Origin: DHVE2 group archaeon
Lineage (GTDB): Archaea; Thermoplasmatota; Thermoplasmata; Thermoplasmatales; Aciduliprofundaceae
DNA: 8,847 bases
Direction of reading: 5' to 3'
Assembly: GCA_027014065.1 (NCBI GenBank)
Contig: JALWEL010000161.1
Span: 1 to 8,847, forward strand
Shown here: positions 1 to 6,107 of the stretch, in pieces
How the letters are laid out: each line of letters starts with the position of its first letter
How positions within the stretch are numbered: the stretch's first letter is position 1
Program-made: the position numbers and the translations under genes
The notes under the pieces: model-generated
The model's database searches: none
Seen by the model: only the letters and a program-made list of their open reading frames with translations
What the model was told of the DNA's origin: nothing

Positions 1-301
1 GCTTAAGACTTCATACTTCTTCGGGGCGGACGCACTCATCGCCATCGCCGATATATCCCGAAAGGAAACTTTGGATGCACTTCACGATTGGGTTGATGCC
101 GCCGAGGGTGTGGCCGGTAAAAAATTGCCAGTGATTCTCATCGCGAACAAAACCGACTTGGAATGGGATGTGGATGAGGAATACATAAAGAAATTCGCGG
201 AAAACGTGGGAGCTATAGACCATGTGTTCGCAAGTGCCAAAACGGGAAAGAACGTGGAAGTGGCCTTCGAGAAGATGGCACGGAAATTGCTCAAGAAATG
301 A
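1..301 (+). CDS. Rab/Ras-like small GTPase, C-terminal part (5' end outside window)
   Basis: The frame is open from base 2 to the TGA at 299-301 and gives 99 residues of a small GTPase. The missing N-terminal part would hold the P-loop, the switch regions and the DxxG motif. What remains starts at the helix after switch II (YFFGADALIAIADIS, the Rab-like 'aDaaIlvyDit' strand). It continues with the guanine-specificity motif NKTD and the G5 motif SAKTG, and ends in a basic helix (KMARKLLKK). There is no C-terminal prenylation cysteine, as is usual for archaeal members, so membrane attachment by lipid is unlikely. Archaeal Rab-like GTPases bind and hydrolyse GTP, but most have no assigned pathway. 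The TTG at 71 is not the real start, because conserved family sequence lies upstream of it. The last 11 bp overlap the end of the convergent HAD gene. The family call is confident; the cellular role is unknown. Confidence 0.88.
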   Translation, partial: LKTSYFFGADALIAIADISRKETLDALHDWVDAAEGVAGKKLPVILIANKTDLEWDVDEEYIKKFAENVGAIDHVFASAKTGKNVEVAFEKMARKLLKK

Positions 302-941
302 TGTTTTTCTCCCTGAGCAGAGGAATCAAGAATTTCACACTCTCAATTATTTCATCTGCTCCGTTCTCCTTCAATTTGCTCGCATCCTCATGGCCAGTGA
401 GAACTCCCACAGTGAATATCCCGGCTTCGCGCCCGGACTGCATGTCTGGCCAGTAGTCTGCGATGAATATCGTTTCCTCTTTTCTTGCGCCTAACTTTTC
501 CATGGCTTCCTGAAGCAATTCAGTTCTCCTTCTCCCGTCGCAGTAATTATTAAGGCGCGTATAAACCAAGTCCACGTACTTATCGAGGTAGAATCTTCTC
601 AACTCGTTCCACACTTCCTCTGGGGGAACCATTCTACCGGTGATTATTGCGATTTTCACCCCTTTCTCTTTAAGAGCACGCAAAGTTTCCTCGGCTCCGG
701 GAATCAAAGAGTCCTTTTCGCAAATCACATCGTTGTAATGGGAGAGAAAATAATCCCAGAATTCACGATGATCGACACACACGTAATCGTTCAAAGTATC
801 CTCTTTATATTTCTTCACAAACTCCTCCCACTGCACCTCGCCGCAGCCAAAATGCGTTAGAGAATGATTGAATATACGGTGAAATCGCGGAAGCGTGTCA
901 ACGAGAGTCTGATCCAAATCGAATATCGCTAATTTGAGCAT
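291..941 (-). CDS. HAD-superfamily hydrolase (phosphoglycolate phosphatase-like)
   Basis: This 216-residue protein has the normal length for a HAD phosphatase with a small helical cap. Motif I is FDLDQTLVD, with the nucleophile Asp8 and acid/base Asp10. Motif II is the Thr101 in IAIITGR, after an amphipathic KEKGVK helix. Motif IV is IADYWPD, with Mg-binding Asp162 and Asp166, followed by the usual 'REAG' turn. The cap lies at about residues 15-80. These enzymes remove phosphate from small metabolites; the substrate cannot be read from sequence, and gph-like naming would be a guess. One oddity: where motif III normally offers a lysine (G-K-P), the sequence reads G-R-R-R at 136-139, so Arg137 stands where Lys is expected. 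The ATG at 939-941 lies about 24 nt from the centre of a TATA element, which fits a leaderless transcript and supports this start. The end overlaps the GTPase gene by 11 bp. Confidence 0.88.
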   Translation of the reverse strand: MLKLAIFDLDQTLVDTLPRFHRIFNHSLTHFGCGEVQWEEFVKKYKEDTLNDYVCVDHREFWDYFLSHYNDVICEKDSLIPGAEETLRALKEKGVKIAIITGRMVPPEEVWNELRRFYLDKYVDLVYTRLNNYCDGRRRTELLQEAMEKLGARKEETIFIADYWPDMQSGREAGIFTVGVLTGHEDASKLKENGADEIIESVKFLIPLLREKNIIS

Positions 942-958
942 GGCGGTGCATTGGTATC

Positions 959-971
959 ATAAATATATAAT
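959..971 (-). promoter_or_regulatory. TATA box for the HAD gene
   Basis: On the minus strand the element reads TTATATATTTAT. Its centre (about 965) is about 24 nt upstream of the ATG at 941, the distance at which archaeal transcription starts. The mRNA probably begins at or next to the start codon. Confidence 0.55.
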
Positions 972-985
972 TGACGTTGCTCCGT

Positions 986-998
986 CGGTAAATTTATC
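986..998 (+). promoter_or_regulatory. BRE/TATA promoter of radB
   Basis: The sequence CGGTAAATTTATC is centred about 26 nt before the GTG at 1022, again suggesting a leaderless transcript. The same CGGTAAATTTAT string recurs before the DUF835 gene at 1752, and a related CGGTAAAAATTA precedes tRNA-Val at 5881. It is therefore probably the local TFB/TBP recognition element. Confidence 0.55.
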
Positions 999-1021
999 TA
1001 CAATCATGCTTTTTTAATCCC

Positions 1022-1699
1022 GTGGTTGAAAAAATTTCGAGTGGATGTTCTTCGATAGATTCCCTATTAGAAGGAGGATTCGAAAGAGGCTGCATCACTG
1101 AGATTTACGGAGAGGCGGGAAGTGGAAAAACGAATATATGCCTACAGACTGCCATAGGTGTGGCCAAAGAGGGAAAAAAAGTAATTTATGTCGATACGGA
1201 AGGAGTCTCCATGGAAAGATTTAGACAATTAGGTGGAGATGAAGAGATAGGAAAAAACATCATTTTTTACCACGTTTACAAGTTCTCGCAGCAGGCGGAT
1301 GTGATTGAGAAGGTTGCCTCACTGGTGATGAAAAAAAAGGATATTCCCCTCATTATCGTGGATTCCCTCACCTCATACTACCGCGCTGAGAGAGGAGTCG
1401 GCGAGGACACCGGAATGCACAAGTCCTTAGCATGGCAATTATCCATCCTTAATTCCATAGCAAGAAAGATGAACATAGCGGTCATTGTGACCAATCAGGT
1501 ATACATGGACACGGTGCAGGGAGAACTGAAGCCCATCGGCGGGCACGCGCTGTACCATAACGCAAAAGCCATAATCCATCTGAAAAAGATAGGAATAGGG
1601 TACAGGGAAGCTTTGCTGGTAAAGCACCGCTCCATCGCAGAGGGGAAAAAAGTGAGATTTATGATCAGCGCCACTGGCTTGATAGGAGAGGAAAAATAA
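1022..1699 (+). CDS. radB: DNA repair and recombination protein RadB
   Basis: RadB is the euryarchaeal Rad51/RadA paralogue. It is a RecA-fold ATPase that binds DNA and RadA and is thought to help recombination rather than catalyse strand exchange well by itself. The 225-residue length is typical: RecA core only, without the N-terminal helix-hairpin-helix domain of RadA. Visible motifs are Walker A GEAGSGKT (30-37), the YVDTE strand (56-60) with the polar residue after Walker A, Walker B LIIVDS (110-115), the RAERG segment (121-125), NQV (158-160) and the conserved PIGGHALYHNAK region (171-182), followed by KHRS. The GTG start at 1022 has no Shine-Dalgarno sequence but sits the right distance from a TATA element for leaderless expression, and the N-terminus VEKISSGCSSIDSLLEGG matches the family. 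The gene is divergent from the HAD gene and appears to be a single transcription unit, with a hairpin/T-rich end at the stop codon. Confidence 0.95.
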   Translation: MVEKISSGCSSIDSLLEGGFERGCITEIYGEAGSGKTNICLQTAIGVAKEGKKVIYVDTEGVSMERFRQLGGDEEIGKNIIFYHVYKFSQQADVIEKVASLVMKKKDIPLIIVDSLTSYYRAERGVGEDTGMHKSLAWQLSILNSIARKMNIAVIVTNQVYMDTVQGELKPIGGHALYHNAKAIIHLKKIGIGYREALLVKHRSIAEGKKVRFMISATGLIGEEK

Positions 1700-1724
1700 G
1701 TTCTCTGCGATGTTTTATTTTTCC
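1690..1724 (+). terminator. Probable radB terminator: 10-bp inverted repeat and T-rich tract
   Basis: GGAAAAATAA (1690-1699, covering the stop codon) is the perfect reverse complement of TTATTTTTCC (1715-1724), with a 15-nt loop. The descending arm is T-rich, which is the signal archaeal RNA polymerase uses to terminate. The spacing to the next promoter at 1752 suits a unit boundary. Confidence 0.45.
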
Positions 1725-1751
1725 CTAATTCTTAAAATTTACGAATTTCGG

Positions 1752-1767
1752 CGGTAAATTTATAATC
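1752..1767 (+). promoter_or_regulatory. BRE/TATA promoter of the DUF835 sensor gene
   Basis: CGGTAAATTTATAATC contains a good TATA element (TTTATAAT). Transcription would start near 1787, leaving a leader of about 45-55 nt. The leader holds a small hairpin, ACCTG (1792-1796) pairing with CAGGT (1806-1810) around an A-rich loop, and then GGGA at 1827-1830. Unlike its neighbours, this gene therefore seems to have a real 5' UTR. Confidence 0.55.
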
Positions 1768-1831
1768 AATTAATACATTATTTCACAGGACACCTGGAAT
1801 AAAAACAGGTACCCTCAAGTCATAAAGGGAC

Positions 1832-3397
1832 GTGGATTCCATGAATTGGTACGCACTTATTTACGGAGTTGGTACTATTACGCTCGTATACCTAACGTAC
1901 AGATTATACATAGGAAATCCGAGCACAGAATCCAAATTGTACTTCTCACTCATGGGTGTGGTAAGCAGCATATGGGTGGGCTCCGAATTTTTCTACTACA
2001 CATTCTGGGGAAGAATAACAGTGGTGTTTTATCTGGTTAAATTCATCGGCATTGCCCTAACTCCGTACGCGGTTCTAATGTCCACGCTCACAACTCCAAT
2101 ACGAAACAAAATTATGAAATTCAAATACACCCCCATAATCCTGTTGATTCCCCCTTTAATAAGCATAATCTTCGTTTTTCTTTCACCCGTGAATCATCTA
2201 TTCTTCACAGGGTTCAAAGAGATTACAATCGTGGACGGAAATCCGAGATATGTGGGCATCTGGGGTCCCATGGCCGATTACTGGCACGTTCCCTATTCGT
2301 ACTTCTGCCTATTGGTCGCATTCTTCGTTCTGCTGTTCAACATCAAAAAATCCCACACCAAAATAGACCGTTATCTCCTAATAACCCTATTCATCGCTGT
2401 TCTTGCCCCCGTAACCATGAACGTTCTGCTCCTTTTCTTTTGGGATATTTACCCGGATCCAACGTCAATCGCAATAATCTTCTCAGCGGGATTCATGGAT
2501 TACATGCTAGCAAAGTACAAGCTGTTCAAACTACCGCAGCCCACAATTCGCGGAGAAGCGATGGAGAAGGTGCCCGAAATAGAGAGCGGAAAAACCTATC
2601 TCATAAAGGGGGGAGGCTATTCGTTAGTCAAGAGAATCGTAGAATCTAGGCCAACCCTGATAATAGCAACGAAGAGCCCAAAATGGATTAAGGAGGTAGT
2701 GGGAGAGGAGGCCCCGGCAATATGGCTAAGCGAAGTGGACTCAAAGGATTCAATTCTTCCCGAGAGGCTCGAATTCGAAATACAATACACCATCATTGAG
2801 TTCTGGAGACAGAACCCGAAGGGAATGGTGATTTTAGAAGGTCTCGCTTATATCCGTGCATTCAACTCATTGGACAGAATACTCCTGTTTTTGAAAGATA
2901 TAATAGATGTATCATCGCAGTACGACGGCGGATTTATGCTTCTTGGAGATGATTTAGTTCTCTTGGATGATGAGCGAAGTAACATCGAGGAGATGTTTGA
3001 CGAAAAAATGAACGTGAACGACAATATCCGGGCGCAACAGATTAAGAGGGATAAAAAATTACCCGAAAACGCGGATAACATGCTCTGCGTGAGCCCCGAG
3101 AACCCGAAGAAAGCCTGCCCAAATTTCAAAGATGCGTTGTGGATAAGGCACGGGGGGGAATTCACGCCGGAGAGTATGCGAATAGAAGTTCTATACGAAA
3201 TTGAGAAAAAGTTAGGAGAGAAAAAGGACGTGATCATCTACAAGCCCGAGGAGATATTCATAGGCTGGAAGACCCTGAAAATTTACTCGTATCTGAAGCT
3301 TCTCGCTGACCTGGGCGAGAAATACGGAGCAAGCGTACATGTGGTGGGAGAAATTTCAAGAAAAGAGATTAAAGACATACTCTCTATACTCTCCTGA
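1832..3397 (+). CDS. Seven-helix membrane protein with DUF835 domain, probably two copies
   Basis: This is a 521-residue protein. Residues 1-230 hold about seven membrane helices (near 7-26, 36-58, 63-87, 99-118, 154-171, 179-204, 211-227), including the NHLFF segment seen in the 7TM sensor region of histidine kinases. Residues 253-392 are a DUF835 domain: GKTYLI at the start, SPKWIKE, IWLSEVD, ILPERLE, and GMVILEGLAYIRAFNSLDR followed by FLKDIID. Residues 415-521 look like a second, degenerate DUF835 copy (see findings). DUF835 proteins are common in Thermococcales and DHVE2 archaea and are thought to be signalling proteins; ligand and output are unknown. No kinase or receiver domain is visible. 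The start could be GTG 1832 or ATG 1841. GGGA at 1827-1830 is too close to serve 1832, so 1841 (518 residues) may be the true start. The end overlaps the convergent RqcH gene by 14 bp. Confidence 0.85.
   Translation: MDSMNWYALIYGVGTITLVYLTYRLYIGNPSTESKLYFSLMGVVSSIWVGSEFFYYTFWGRITVVFYLVKFIGIALTPYAVLMSTLTTPIRNKIMKFKYTPIILLIPPLISIIFVFLSPVNHLFFTGFKEITIVDGNPRYVGIWGPMADYWHVPYSYFCLLVAFFVLLFNIKKSHTKIDRYLLITLFIAVLAPVTMNVLLLFFWDIYPDPTSIAIIFSAGFMDYMLAKYKLFKLPQPTIRGEAMEKVPEIESGKTYLIKGGGYSLVKRIVESRPTLIIATKSPKWIKEVVGEEAPAIWLSEVDSKDSILPERLEFEIQYTIIEFWRQNPKGMVILEGLAYIRAFNSLDRILLFLKDIIDVSSQYDGGFMLLGDDLVLLDDERSNIEEMFDEKMNVNDNIRAQQIKRDKKLPENADNMLCVSPENPKKACPNFKDALWIRHGGEFTPESMRIEVLYEIEKKLGEKKDVIIYKPEEIFIGWKTLKIYSYLKLLADLGEKYGASVHVVGEISRKEIKDILSILS
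2588..3007 (+). other. DUF835 domain (first copy) within the membrane sensor
   Basis: Residues 253-392 of the 521-residue protein. The landmarks are GKTYLI, IWLSEVD, the ILPERLE helix start, the hydrophobic strand VILEG, the helix DRILLFLKDIID and the strand GGFMLLGD, followed by an acidic helix. The domain is predicted to lie in the cytoplasm after the last membrane helix. DUF835 may descend from RecA/KaiC-type folds, but where a P-loop would be (GGGYSLVKR) there is no GKT, so nucleotide binding is not supported. Confidence 0.75.
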
Positions 3398-5153
3398 TTA
3401 TTTTTATCTTCCCCGGAGGAAGTATGCGTATTATCTCGTCAACGCTGGCATCGAACTCACCCGCAATTCTCCTCGCGAAAGCCTCCTTTTTCTCATCTCC
3501 AGGAGCAATTACCACGTATTTCTCAGTCCTCTTAGCTACTGCCGATTCCGGGCCGCACATTAAAAGCTCGGTGCCCTGATAATTTATCTTGCCTATCGCC
3601 AAACTTAGAGGTACTTTGTGGAAGTAATTCCTCTTTCCCCTGATTACCCACGAACCTCGGGCCACGTACTCTCCGCTCTCCCCCATCTTGCTAACCTGCG
3701 ACGGATAAACCCAGTAGGCGCTCATGTTTCCGAAGCCCGCATTCCATGCCTTGCTCATGCTCACAGCGAACTGGGCCGCTTCGTAAAGCGTTTTTTCTCC
3801 TATTTCTCTTCCTTCCGATTTTATCACCACACTCGGTGCCCCGTGGATATCCGCATGCATGTAGAGATCCTTATCCCCCAAATGCTTCTTCACCACTTCC
3901 TCGTTGGTTTTCGCGTCCCTTCCCGCAATAACTAAGAAATCTTCCGAGCTGATGAACCACCTGTACTTTTCGAACCAGAAAACCCGCCTTCTCTTTTTCT
4001 TCTTCACCTCTTTTTTCTTCTCCTTTTTTATTTTCTCTTCGATTTCCTCAATTGCTTTCATTGCACCCTTTATTTTTTCCCTTGCTTTTTTCGCCTTATC
4101 GTAATAAATGGTGGCATTCTCCCCCGGAGATTTGTTTGCGTAGATGTAGAATTCCAGTCCGTCGAAATTCACAATAACCCGTGATTTTCCATCTTTTTCC
4201 ACCTCCCCCCTCTTCGCTTTTTGTATTATCTCCTCCACTTCCTGAAAATGCTCGTAAATCTTGTCCCCGATTTCCCTGTTTTTTCTCTCTTCCTCTTTAA
4301 ATTCTTCAATCTTCTTCAGTTGCATCTCCTTTATGTTGTGAAGCCTCAGATCTCCTACAACTTCTGGGGAGAAAGAGGAAAGGTACCTGTCCAAGCATTC
4401 GTTCATACTCTCGAATTTCTCGTATTCCTCTTTTCTATATTTGAGGGGCACAGGAGAGAAGAAATCCCTGTAAAGATAGCAACCGTCGAATTCGAAAATT
4501 TCCCGAATGGCCTTTTTCAACTTCTCGCACTCTTCGTCCGTGACGCCTTTCTTGTTCTTGTCCACCCCCGCCCTGTAACATACCTCCTCGGAGTAGCGAC
4601 CTAAATTGTAACCGGTTGCAATCGCGCGAACAACATCCTTCGACGAGGAATTCACCACATCGCAAAGAGAATCGATATCCTTCAGGGGATGCTTCTTCTC
4701 CTCTGGAGGATGATAAAGCTCTCCGCGCATTATTGAGCGGTGCCTCCATTCCCTCTCCTTGTACGCCTTTTCGATAATTCCGTCCTTCACCACGATAACA
4801 TTTCCTCCGCCAAATAGCTCGAAAATTAAATCGTATTCGGGAGTTTTGAATATGATTATTCTATCGAAATTCACCTGCTCAAACCCCAGAATCTTTTTGT
4901 TGTTGAATCTCTTGCGCAGGTACATGGCGAACATGCTTGGTTTTTCCGGAGTTTCCCGCTCCCCGAAGAACACGAAGCCGCGTAGATTGATGTACAGAGT
5001 TTTCGTCTCATTTTTGTAAATTTTGAGCAGAAATTCCCTCTCACCAACCTGATAAATCTTCTTGATGAATCCCCCTTCTACCTCGCTCCTATTTTCTTTC
5101 ATCCAAGCATAGATGTCGAGAGAGAGCATTGAGTCCTTGGCCCTTTCAACCAT
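3384..5153 (-). CDS. rqcH: RqcH/NFACT family ribosome quality control protein (Rqc2/NEMF homologue)
   Basis: This full-length 589-residue NFACT protein acts on split large ribosomal subunits that still carry a stalled peptidyl-tRNA. Bacterial RqcH and eukaryotic Rqc2/NEMF recruit tRNA there to add C-terminal tails (Ala in bacteria). The domain order is NFACT-N (about 9-150), a helix-hairpin-helix-like segment (174-200), coiled coils (272-316 and 355-390, the second very Lys-rich), NFACT-R (394-510) and a C-terminal tail. The NFDRI motif places Asp97-Arg98 at the position needed for tRNA recruitment in bacterial RqcH. NFACT-R shows KYRWF (396-400), GRDAKTNEE (411-419) and DLYMHADIHGAPSVVIK (429-445). 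The ATG at 5153 is about 24 nt from a TATA centre, so a leaderless start is likely; the ATG of Met9 is a weaker alternative. The stop is TAG, inside the 14-bp overlap with the sensor gene. It is transcribed alone and divergently from the small membrane gene. Confidence 0.94.
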   Translation of the reverse strand: MVERAKDSMLSLDIYAWMKENRSEVEGGFIKKIYQVGEREFLLKIYKNETKTLYINLRGFVFFGERETPEKPSMFAMYLRKRFNNKKILGFEQVNFDRIIIFKTPEYDLIFELFGGGNVIVVKDGIIEKAYKEREWRHRSIMRGELYHPPEEKKHPLKDIDSLCDVVNSSSKDVVRAIATGYNLGRYSEEVCYRAGVDKNKKGVTDEECEKLKKAIREIFEFDGCYLYRDFFSPVPLKYRKEEYEKFESMNECLDRYLSSFSPEVVGDLRLHNIKEMQLKKIEEFKEEERKNREIGDKIYEHFQEVEEIIQKAKRGEVEKDGKSRVIVNFDGLEFYIYANKSPGENATIYYDKAKKAREKIKGAMKAIEEIEEKIKKEKKKEVKKKKRRRVFWFEKYRWFISSEDFLVIAGRDAKTNEEVVKKHLGDKDLYMHADIHGAPSVVIKSEGREIGEKTLYEAAQFAVSMSKAWNAGFGNMSAYWVYPSQVSKMGESGEYVARGSWVIRGKRNYFHKVPLSLAIGKINYQGTELLMCGPESAVAKRTEKYVVIAPGDEKKEAFARRIAGEFDASVDEIIRILPPGKIKIIRRV

Positions 5154-5170
5154 GATGGGGGATAGATTTT

Positions 5171-5182
5171 GAAAAATATAAT
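5171..5182 (-). promoter_or_regulatory. TATA box for rqcH
   Basis: On the minus strand the element reads ATTATATTTTTC, centred near 5177 and about 24 nt from the ATG at 5153. This is the leaderless spacing also seen for the HAD gene, radB and the extracellular protein. Confidence 0.5.
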
Positions 5183-5232
5183 GGTGCCGAAAGCTAAATT
5201 TCGTCTACAAAATATTGCATGAATTATGAGGA

Positions 5233-5270
5233 ATTATTTTATATCATTGTATATTATGAGATATGGGTGA
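5233..5270 (+). promoter_or_regulatory. Promoter and ribosome binding site of the interrupted SHOCT membrane gene
   Basis: Two TATA-like elements are visible: ATTTTATATC (about 5235-5244) and GTATATTAT (about 5249-5257). The first would start RNA near 5265 with GGGTGA (5265-5270) as the ribosome binding site, six bases before the ATG at 5277. The second would give a leaderless mRNA. The 8-base direct repeat ATTATGAG lies on both sides (5223-5230 and 5253-5260), which could be an operator or simply AT-rich chance. Confidence 0.4.
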
Positions 5271-5276
5271 AATATT

Positions 5277-5864
5277 ATGGAAGACCAACCTCAATATTAT
5301 GAAAACACCACACAAAATGGACCACGGGGGAATCTGCAAGCGGAAAATGTCAAGAGCCTCGTGAACATGGCAGGTATAATATCCCTCATTTTTGGAATTC
5401 TGTTTATAATTCTGGGGATATTTACCCTGTTTACCCTGGTGTTCGGAGTGATTGACATTATTATATGGTACTTTTGCAAGGATATTAACAGACTTATCGA
5501 CCAAGGAAACTACACAGAAGCGAAGAGCAAAACCATGCTATGGATGATCTTAGGACTCATACTGGGAGGACTCATACCCGGTATATTACTGCTCTTGGCA
5601 TATATGAAATTCGATGAACTGCAACCCACGAATCAGCAATAATATCTGCAGCCACAGCAACAAACTGCATCTCCCCCGCCAGCACCGCCACCTTCACCGC
5701 CCCCAGCAGAGCCAGAGCCCGCTCCAGCACCTCCTCAGCCTAATGAGAAAAAAGAAGAAGACACAGAGGAAAAATTTAGAAAATTGAAGAAGATGTACGA
5801 CGACGGGATTATCGACGGGGAAGAATACAAGCGCAAGAAAGAGGAGCTTTTGAACAACTTCTGA
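5277..5864 (+). pseudogene. Three-helix membrane protein with Pro-rich linker and SHOCT domain, interrupted by in-frame TAA at 5640-5642
   Basis: From the ATG at 5277, 121 codons encode a short polar N-terminus, a hydrophobic hairpin (about 28-49 and 50-66), a polar loop with DQGNYTEAKSKT and a third helix (86-109). The frame then meets TAA at 5640. Past the TAA, the same frame stays open for 73 codons to TGA at 5862-5864. It encodes Gln-rich sequence (YLQPQQQ), a Pro/Ala/Glu linker, a charged stretch and a SHOCT domain (EEKFRKLKKMYDDGIIDGEE, then YKRKKEELL, about residues 163-192 of the joined frame). SHOCT domains are short C-terminal helical modules of membrane proteins. A T-rich terminator follows the TGA and none follows the TAA, so the original gene very likely ended at 5864. 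TAA is a real stop elsewhere in the window (radB, eS1), so the code is not reassigned. Likely causes are a CAA-to-TAA substitution in a Gln run, a sequence error, or readthrough. The function is unknown. If nothing reads through, a 121-residue membrane protein (5277-5642) may still be made. Confidence 0.78.
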
Positions 5865-5878
5865 TTTTTTCTTTTTTC
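5865..5878 (+). terminator. T-rich terminator after the SHOCT frame
   Basis: T6-C-T6-C begins at the base after the TGA at 5862-5864. Runs of T are the main archaeal termination signal. Its position shows that the transcript includes the SHOCT segment and stops before the tRNA-Val promoter. Confidence 0.6.
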
Positions 5879-5880
5879 GC

Positions 5881-5898
5881 CGGTAAAAATTAAATATT
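5881..5898 (+). promoter_or_regulatory. Promoter of tRNA-Val
   Basis: CGGTAAAAATTAAATATT holds a BRE-like CGGTAAAAA and an AT-rich TATA element near 5890-5898. That is about 25 nt from the first base of the mature tRNA (5919), so the 5' leader of the precursor should be very short. Confidence 0.5.
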
Positions 5899-5918
5899 GG
5901 TTTTCCATCTCACGACTG

Positions 5919-5991
5919 GGGCCCGTGGTCTAGTGGTTATGACGTCGCCCTTACAAGGCGGAGGTCCCCGGTTCAAATCCGGGCGGGCCCA
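5919..5991 (+). tRNA. tRNA-Val (anticodon UAC)
   Basis: All four arms can be drawn. The acceptor GGGCCCG (5919-5925) pairs perfectly with CGGGCCC (5984-5990), with discriminator A5991. The D arm (5928-5943) has the loop GG pair. The anticodon stem TCGCC/GGCGG (one G-U pair) closes the loop CTTACAA with TAC at 5952-5954. The variable loop is AGGTC, and the T stem CCCGG/CCGGG encloses TTCAAAT. It is 73 nt long with no intron, and CCA is not encoded, as in many archaea. It reads GUA codons and probably GUG. Confidence 0.96.
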
Positions 5992-5998
5992 CTGAACC

Positions 5999-6019
5999 CT
6001 TTTCTTTAAAAAAGAAAAG
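5999..6019 (+). terminator. Perfect 9-bp palindromic hairpin behind tRNA-Val, probable terminator
   Basis: CTTTTCTTT (5999-6007) and AAAGAAAAG (6011-6019) are exact reverse complements around a 3-nt A loop, starting 8 nt after the tRNA end. The T-rich ascending arm would serve as an archaeal termination signal for the tRNA transcript. The hairpin itself is mostly A-T pairs and weak. Confidence 0.5.
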
Positions 6020-6078
6020 TGTTTCATCCCAAAAGAAATTTGAGATGCTCATTTATTTGCAGGGGGTTAACAAAAGAG

Positions 6079-6087
6079 TAATATATC
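6079..6087 (+). promoter_or_regulatory. TATA box for the extracellular protein gene
   Basis: TAATATATC is centred about 25-26 nt before the ATG at 6108. This decides the start: a transcript beginning at 6108 cannot use the more upstream in-frame ATG at 6045. Confidence 0.5.
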
Positions 6088-6107
6088 GTGGTACATTTCA
6101 GAGATAT

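Noticed and set aside
2848..3237. A 129-codon minus-strand reading frame, Ser/Phe-rich
   Set aside because: It is antisense to the DUF835 coding region and mirrors its codon pattern; no motif or start signal is present.
4221..4604. A 127-codon plus-strand reading frame, with others at 3618-3935 and 4759-5019
   Set aside because: They lie antisense to rqcH, whose minus-strand frame is fully supported by family motifs. They have no recognisable domain or promoter.
5640..5642. Recoding of the in-frame stop as pyrrolysine or selenocysteine
   Set aside because: The codon is TAA; archaeal Pyl uses TAG and Sec uses TGA. TAA also terminates radB and eS1 in this window.
5784..5864. A separate small gene for the SHOCT segment, starting at TTG 5784 or ATG 5793
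   Set aside because: Both starts lie inside the SHOCT domain, have no ribosome binding site, and would discard the in-frame Pro-rich linker.
6045..6107. N-terminal extension of the extracellular protein from ATG 6045
   Set aside because: It lies upstream of the TATA element at 6079 and would place 21 uncharacteristic residues before the signal anchor.
5919..6107. tRNA-Val as an integration site for a mobile element
   Set aside because: No integrase, no repeated tRNA 3' fragment and no element boundary is found downstream; the following gene has its own promoter.
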